DNA from: Brachyhypopomus gauderio
Taxonomy: Eukaryota; Chordata; Actinopteri; Gymnotiformes; Hypopomidae
DNA: 64,000 bases
NCBI RefSeq assembly: GCF_052324685.1
Contig: NW_027506873.1
Coordinates: 1,540,499-1,604,498 of the forward strand
Direction of reading: 5' to 3'
Shown: positions 61,612 to 64,000 of the stretch, piece after piece
Position numbering within the stretch: position 1 is the first letter of the stretch
Layout of the letters: each line of letters begins with the position of its first letter
The notes under the pieces: model-generated
Told to the model about the DNA's origin: nothing
The model's input: only the letters and a program-made list of their open reading frames with translations
Databases searched by the model: none
Position numbers and translations under genes: made by a program

Positions 61612-63659
61612 ACGTCCATGTATACTTGACGCGTCGCGAGCGGCGCGAGGGTTCGCGCGAAAATGACGCAATCGCAGTGGCACCGACCGTGTGCGAGGGC
61701 CTGTCCATTCGCGAGGTCGTGCACCTCGACTTTTGTAACTTCGCGCGCGACGCGCTTCAGCGCAATGAACAAAGTCATGTTTGCAGGGTTCATACACCTT
61801 TATAATGTGGAATTAAAGCACTTGTACTTCACTTTAAAGGTCCATTTCAATATTTTCCAGCACGTTAAACTTAATTAAGTTAAATATTTATACATATACT
61901 CGAAATAATTCGCTTTTTATCACATTATTTAATGGTTGTTTATTTTCAAAACGCCCAATCTTAACGTCTTCACGAGAACTGTTCAGTCAGACAGCTATTT
62001 GTTGTGAAACGAAGTATTTACAATTTCAAGCATTTTCAAGTACTTTAGCCTAAATTCCAGCACATTCAAACCTGGAACACAATGCAACTTTAAAATTTGT
62101 CAGGTAAATGTTTTTCCTTTCTTTTCTGCGCTCCAGATTTCTGTATTTACTTTAACTATCCACCACTGTATTTCCCGCTGTTGGGCGGGTACCAGCCGGC
62201 TACGGTCGGTGCTGGATCAAACCATTTTCCAGTGGGAGGCGGGGGTGTATGCACTTAATGGAAAATATGCAGATAGGTAAAAAACATATATATTTGAGCC
62301 ATTGAGCTTATTATGAGTACAGAATTTTATATTAATGAAAGATTTCAAGATTATTAAAAAATTATAGACTTTAAATAAAAAATAAATGGCTGGGCTCTTT
62401 GATGGGCCCCCCTGGCCCTGGGGCCCGGGACAACAGACCCGGTTGTCCCCCCCTGTCGACGGGGCTGGTCATGGCTCTTCTGTTTTTATTCAGCTACTTT
62501 TGTGTAAGAGCGGCATATACTTCTGTTTAAAGAGCTTCTCCGTGCAGTTTCCGCCTTCTTTTGGCAGATCTGTTAAGATGATTGGCTGCAGTAAAAAATG
62601 ATTGACTGCTAACTCTGGCTGATAATTGGCTTAATAAAAATTGATTGACAACAAAAGTCTAGTATCTGATTGGCTGCATTCGAAAATGCATGCTCCGCCC
62701 TTTACCCACGCCCACCGGGGCTCCGCCTGCAGCATTACATACCTGTATATGGCAAAATCGGAGATGAAGCAGGCGCACCTGAGAGGGACGTGCAGACCCG
62801 CCGCAATAAAGTATGAGACACTAGTTCACTATGAGAGTATTCGCATGAAATAACGAATGTTCCGTGCATAACAGTGTGCCGAACGTCTTATTCAAATGTA
62901 ATTCTCATTACAAAATTGTTTTACTTAAAAAAAAGATGTATTTTTTATCAGTAATTGGGAAATATATTTTATTGTGGTGATGTTCGTGGTCAACATCCTG
63001 TTGTAAGAAATTAGACCTGGGCTTGCGGGTCCAGGCCCAAGGAAACGGTAGTGAAAGCCCTGCATTAAACCAAGATACCTTTAATGTATCGTCGAAGCGG
63101 CGGATGTTAAATATTACAAACCGTGTTGCGCCTCTCCATCCCTATAGAAGCCCATTCCTGCCGCTTGTAGAAAAAAAGTCTATATAGTATCTCATAATTA
63201 TGTCGTAGTAGCCTCCTAGTATCTCATATTTATATCTTACTATCTCATAATGACTTACAATCTCTACTAAGATACTAAGTCATAATTATGAGATTGAAAA
63301 TCATTATTATGATACAGTAAGATATAAATATGTGATACTAAGTCATAATTATGAGATACTATATATGGACTTCTGTTTTTCAAGCGGTGGGAATGGGCCT
63401 CCATACTATCCAGCTTGTTGCGGGTGCATTTATTTATGTCCACAACCACGAAATTGGAGCCCATGTAGTCTCTTGAGGGTGTACGTTCTTTAAAAGTGTA
63501 ACAAACTAAATTCTGTAATTGTGTGTAACATTTAGAGCGGATCAGCCAGACTGTGGAGATAACTAAACATACTGTTGACATTGAGGAGAAGGGGGTGAGA
63601 TTGAAGCTGACCATAGTGGACGCACCAGGGTTTGGTGATGCCATCAACAACACTGAATG
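59087..63659 (+). CDS. sept5: Septin, probably septin5; three internal exons, continues past the right edge
   Basis: GTP-binding cytoskeletal protein that forms hetero-oligomeric filaments; septin5 is associated with synaptic vesicles. Exons 59087-59177 ([20 protein letters not shown]...LMVAG), 59296-59382 (P-loop GESGLGKST, then [20 protein letters not shown]) and 63536-63659 ([20 protein letters not shown]...). Phases close; the last ends TG| with donor GTATGT. The polybasic [11 protein letters not shown] segment and P-loop are septin hallmarks. The G3 motif reads DAPG, whereas most septins of this group have DTPG. Septin4 is the main alternative; linkage to a cldn5-like claudin favours septin5. 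The 4.1-kb last intron is packed with transposons. Confidence 0.88.
59558..59679. repeat. Fragment of a GC-rich interspersed repeat, interrupted by a hAT MITE
   Basis: AGCTGTCACGGTGAGGCGGC to CACCTGAGGGTC, with a (TTG)n patch. It resumes after the MITE at 59937 (GTTTGCCTATATAGG...) and may end near CCCGTCACACC at 60120. Family not known to me. Confidence 0.4.
59680..59936. mobile_element. hAT-type MITE, 257 bp
   Basis: Starts CAGGGCCGGCGTCAG and ends GGCCCCGGGCCTG, with flanking 8-bp duplications GTCGTTTG at 59672-59679 and 59937-59944. Its middle (GGGGTGGCGAACGTAAG, GCGAACTAGTAAG) is shared with the MITE in acads intron 3. Confidence 0.88.
60230..60745. repeat. Interspersed repeat with hAT-like right end
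   Basis: Right end GGTTGCCGACCCCTGCTG resembles the ends of ZBED-type hAT elements; no matching left end seen. Contains a block at 60405-60500 that recurs inverted at 62637-62735. Confidence 0.5.
61048..61109. repeat. (TA)n microsatellite
   Basis: About 31 TA units in a septin intron. Confidence 0.95.
61215..62467. mobile_element. hAT-type composite element, 1253 bp
   Basis: Ends CAGGCCCGTTGACAG and CTGTCGACGGGGCTG are imperfect inverse repeats; the flanks are perfect 8-bp duplications GTCATGGC (61207-61214 and 62468-62475). Inner copies of GGGCCCGGGACAA occur near both ends in inverted order. The interior holds a GGGGGGACATGTCCCCCCC palindrome at 61420 and a long C run at 61583-61611, probably nested insertions. 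Non-coding. Confidence 0.85.
61583..61611. repeat. Poly-C tract
   Basis: About 29 consecutive C on the plus strand. Glycine- or proline-rich open frames here are artefacts. Confidence 0.95.
62637..62750. repeat. Inverted copy of the block at 60405-60500
   Basis: The reverse complement matches GGCGGAGCCCCGGTGGGCGT, GGGCGGAGCATG and TTTTCGAATGCAGCCAATCA of the first copy with few changes, so one dispersed repeat landed twice in opposite orientation, 2.2 kb apart. Confidence 0.85.
63138..63408. mobile_element. Foldback MITE, about 270 bp, close to a septin exon
   Basis: Left arm GAAGCCCATTCCTGCCGCTTG and right arm CAAGCGGTGGGAATGGGCCT are inverse copies, followed on each side by AGTATCTCATAATTATG-type sequence. 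The AT-rich middle carries several copies of ACTAAGTCATAATTATGAGA. It ends about 130 bp before the acceptor of the septin exon at 63536. Confidence 0.8.
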
Positions 63660-64000
63660 GTATGTATCTAAGACAAGACAGGCCATATATACACTTTCAC
63701 ATACAGTAGCATTTGAAAATCACAGGTGAAATCTGCTTGTTTCAAACCCTATGTAAGAGTTTGTAAGGCTACTGGTATCCTGGGAAAGTCCAGTTAGTTC
63801 AACATTATTGTTTTGTGTAGCTGTAATTGCGTTTTGATGCACAAATCTGTCAAGACTGCTGCCAAATATATGGTGATGTATCTATCTGACAGAGGACACC
63901 ATCAAAACATGCAAATTAGAAGAATGTGTCAGATGCTTTATGAACGTGTTAAGCTCGCAATGTTCTCTTTGTAAACTGTGAAACCCTTAGCAGACTCTTA
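63660..64000. other. Septin intron, right edge
   Basis: No further exon within the window. The next septin exon (expected to begin by completing a Cys codon and then a Trp) should follow outside. Confidence 0.5.

Noticed and set aside
61493-61805. Glycine- and proline-rich open frames
   Set aside because: Translations of the poly-C tract inside a hAT-type element.

Overview
The window is vertebrate nuclear DNA, almost certainly from a teleost fish. Genes are split into short exons with GT-AG introns, the lens beta-crystallins keep one Greek key per exon, and the introns are filled with Tc1/mariner and hAT elements, (CA)n, (TA)n and (GA)n microsatellites and a tRNA-like SINE, all typical of fish. 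I cannot name the species. No bacterial, viral or CRISPR features were seen. I rebuilt gene models by reading splice sites and checking that codon phase closes exactly across every junction.

Layout. (1) 1-27.2 kb, minus strand: the first 15 coding exons of a G-protein-coupled receptor kinase, best matched to grk3 (adrbk2). It covers the N-terminal helix, RGS-homology domain and nearly all of the kinase domain; the C-terminal and PH-domain exons lie beyond the left edge. Introns 1 and 2 (8 and 12.6 kb) hold most of the repeats. (2) 30.2-32.5 kb, minus: complete cryba4 (196 aa). (3) 33.05-34.66 kb: a nearly intact 1.6-kb Tc1-like transposon sitting between the two divergently transcribed crystallins. 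(4) 35.9-37.7 kb, plus: complete crybb1 (235 aa). (5) 38.4-46.5 kb, plus: complete ten-exon acads, mitochondrial short-chain acyl-CoA dehydrogenase (402 aa). Its intron 8 is almost wholly a 22-bp tandem array. (6) 47.4-48.5 kb, minus: single-exon claudin of the cldn5 type. (7) 48.5-58.4 kb: mostly gene-poor DNA with a CpG-containing possible promoter or first exon. (8) 56.8/59.1-64 kb, plus: the 5' part of a septin, probably septin5, with the P-loop exon; it runs off the right edge.

The genes are not a pathway. They act in receptor desensitisation, lens structure, mitochondrial beta-oxidation, tight junctions and septin filaments. The interest is their linkage: the order joins markers that in human lie on 22q11-q12 (GRK3, CRYBA4/CRYBB1, CLDN5, SEPTIN5) with one on 12q24 (ACADS).

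The most unusual structure is acads intron 8. About 62 copies of a 22-bp unit start within a few bases of the exon 8 splice donor, which appears to be GC rather than GT. The array has no stop codon in any forward frame, so the whole intron reads through in the exon 8 frame, and each unit carries a GT that could act as a shifted donor. Other items worth a look are splice acceptors made of long TG or TA repeats, five hAT-type elements each with an 8-bp target duplication, and clustered RFX X-box motifs in grk3 intron 2.
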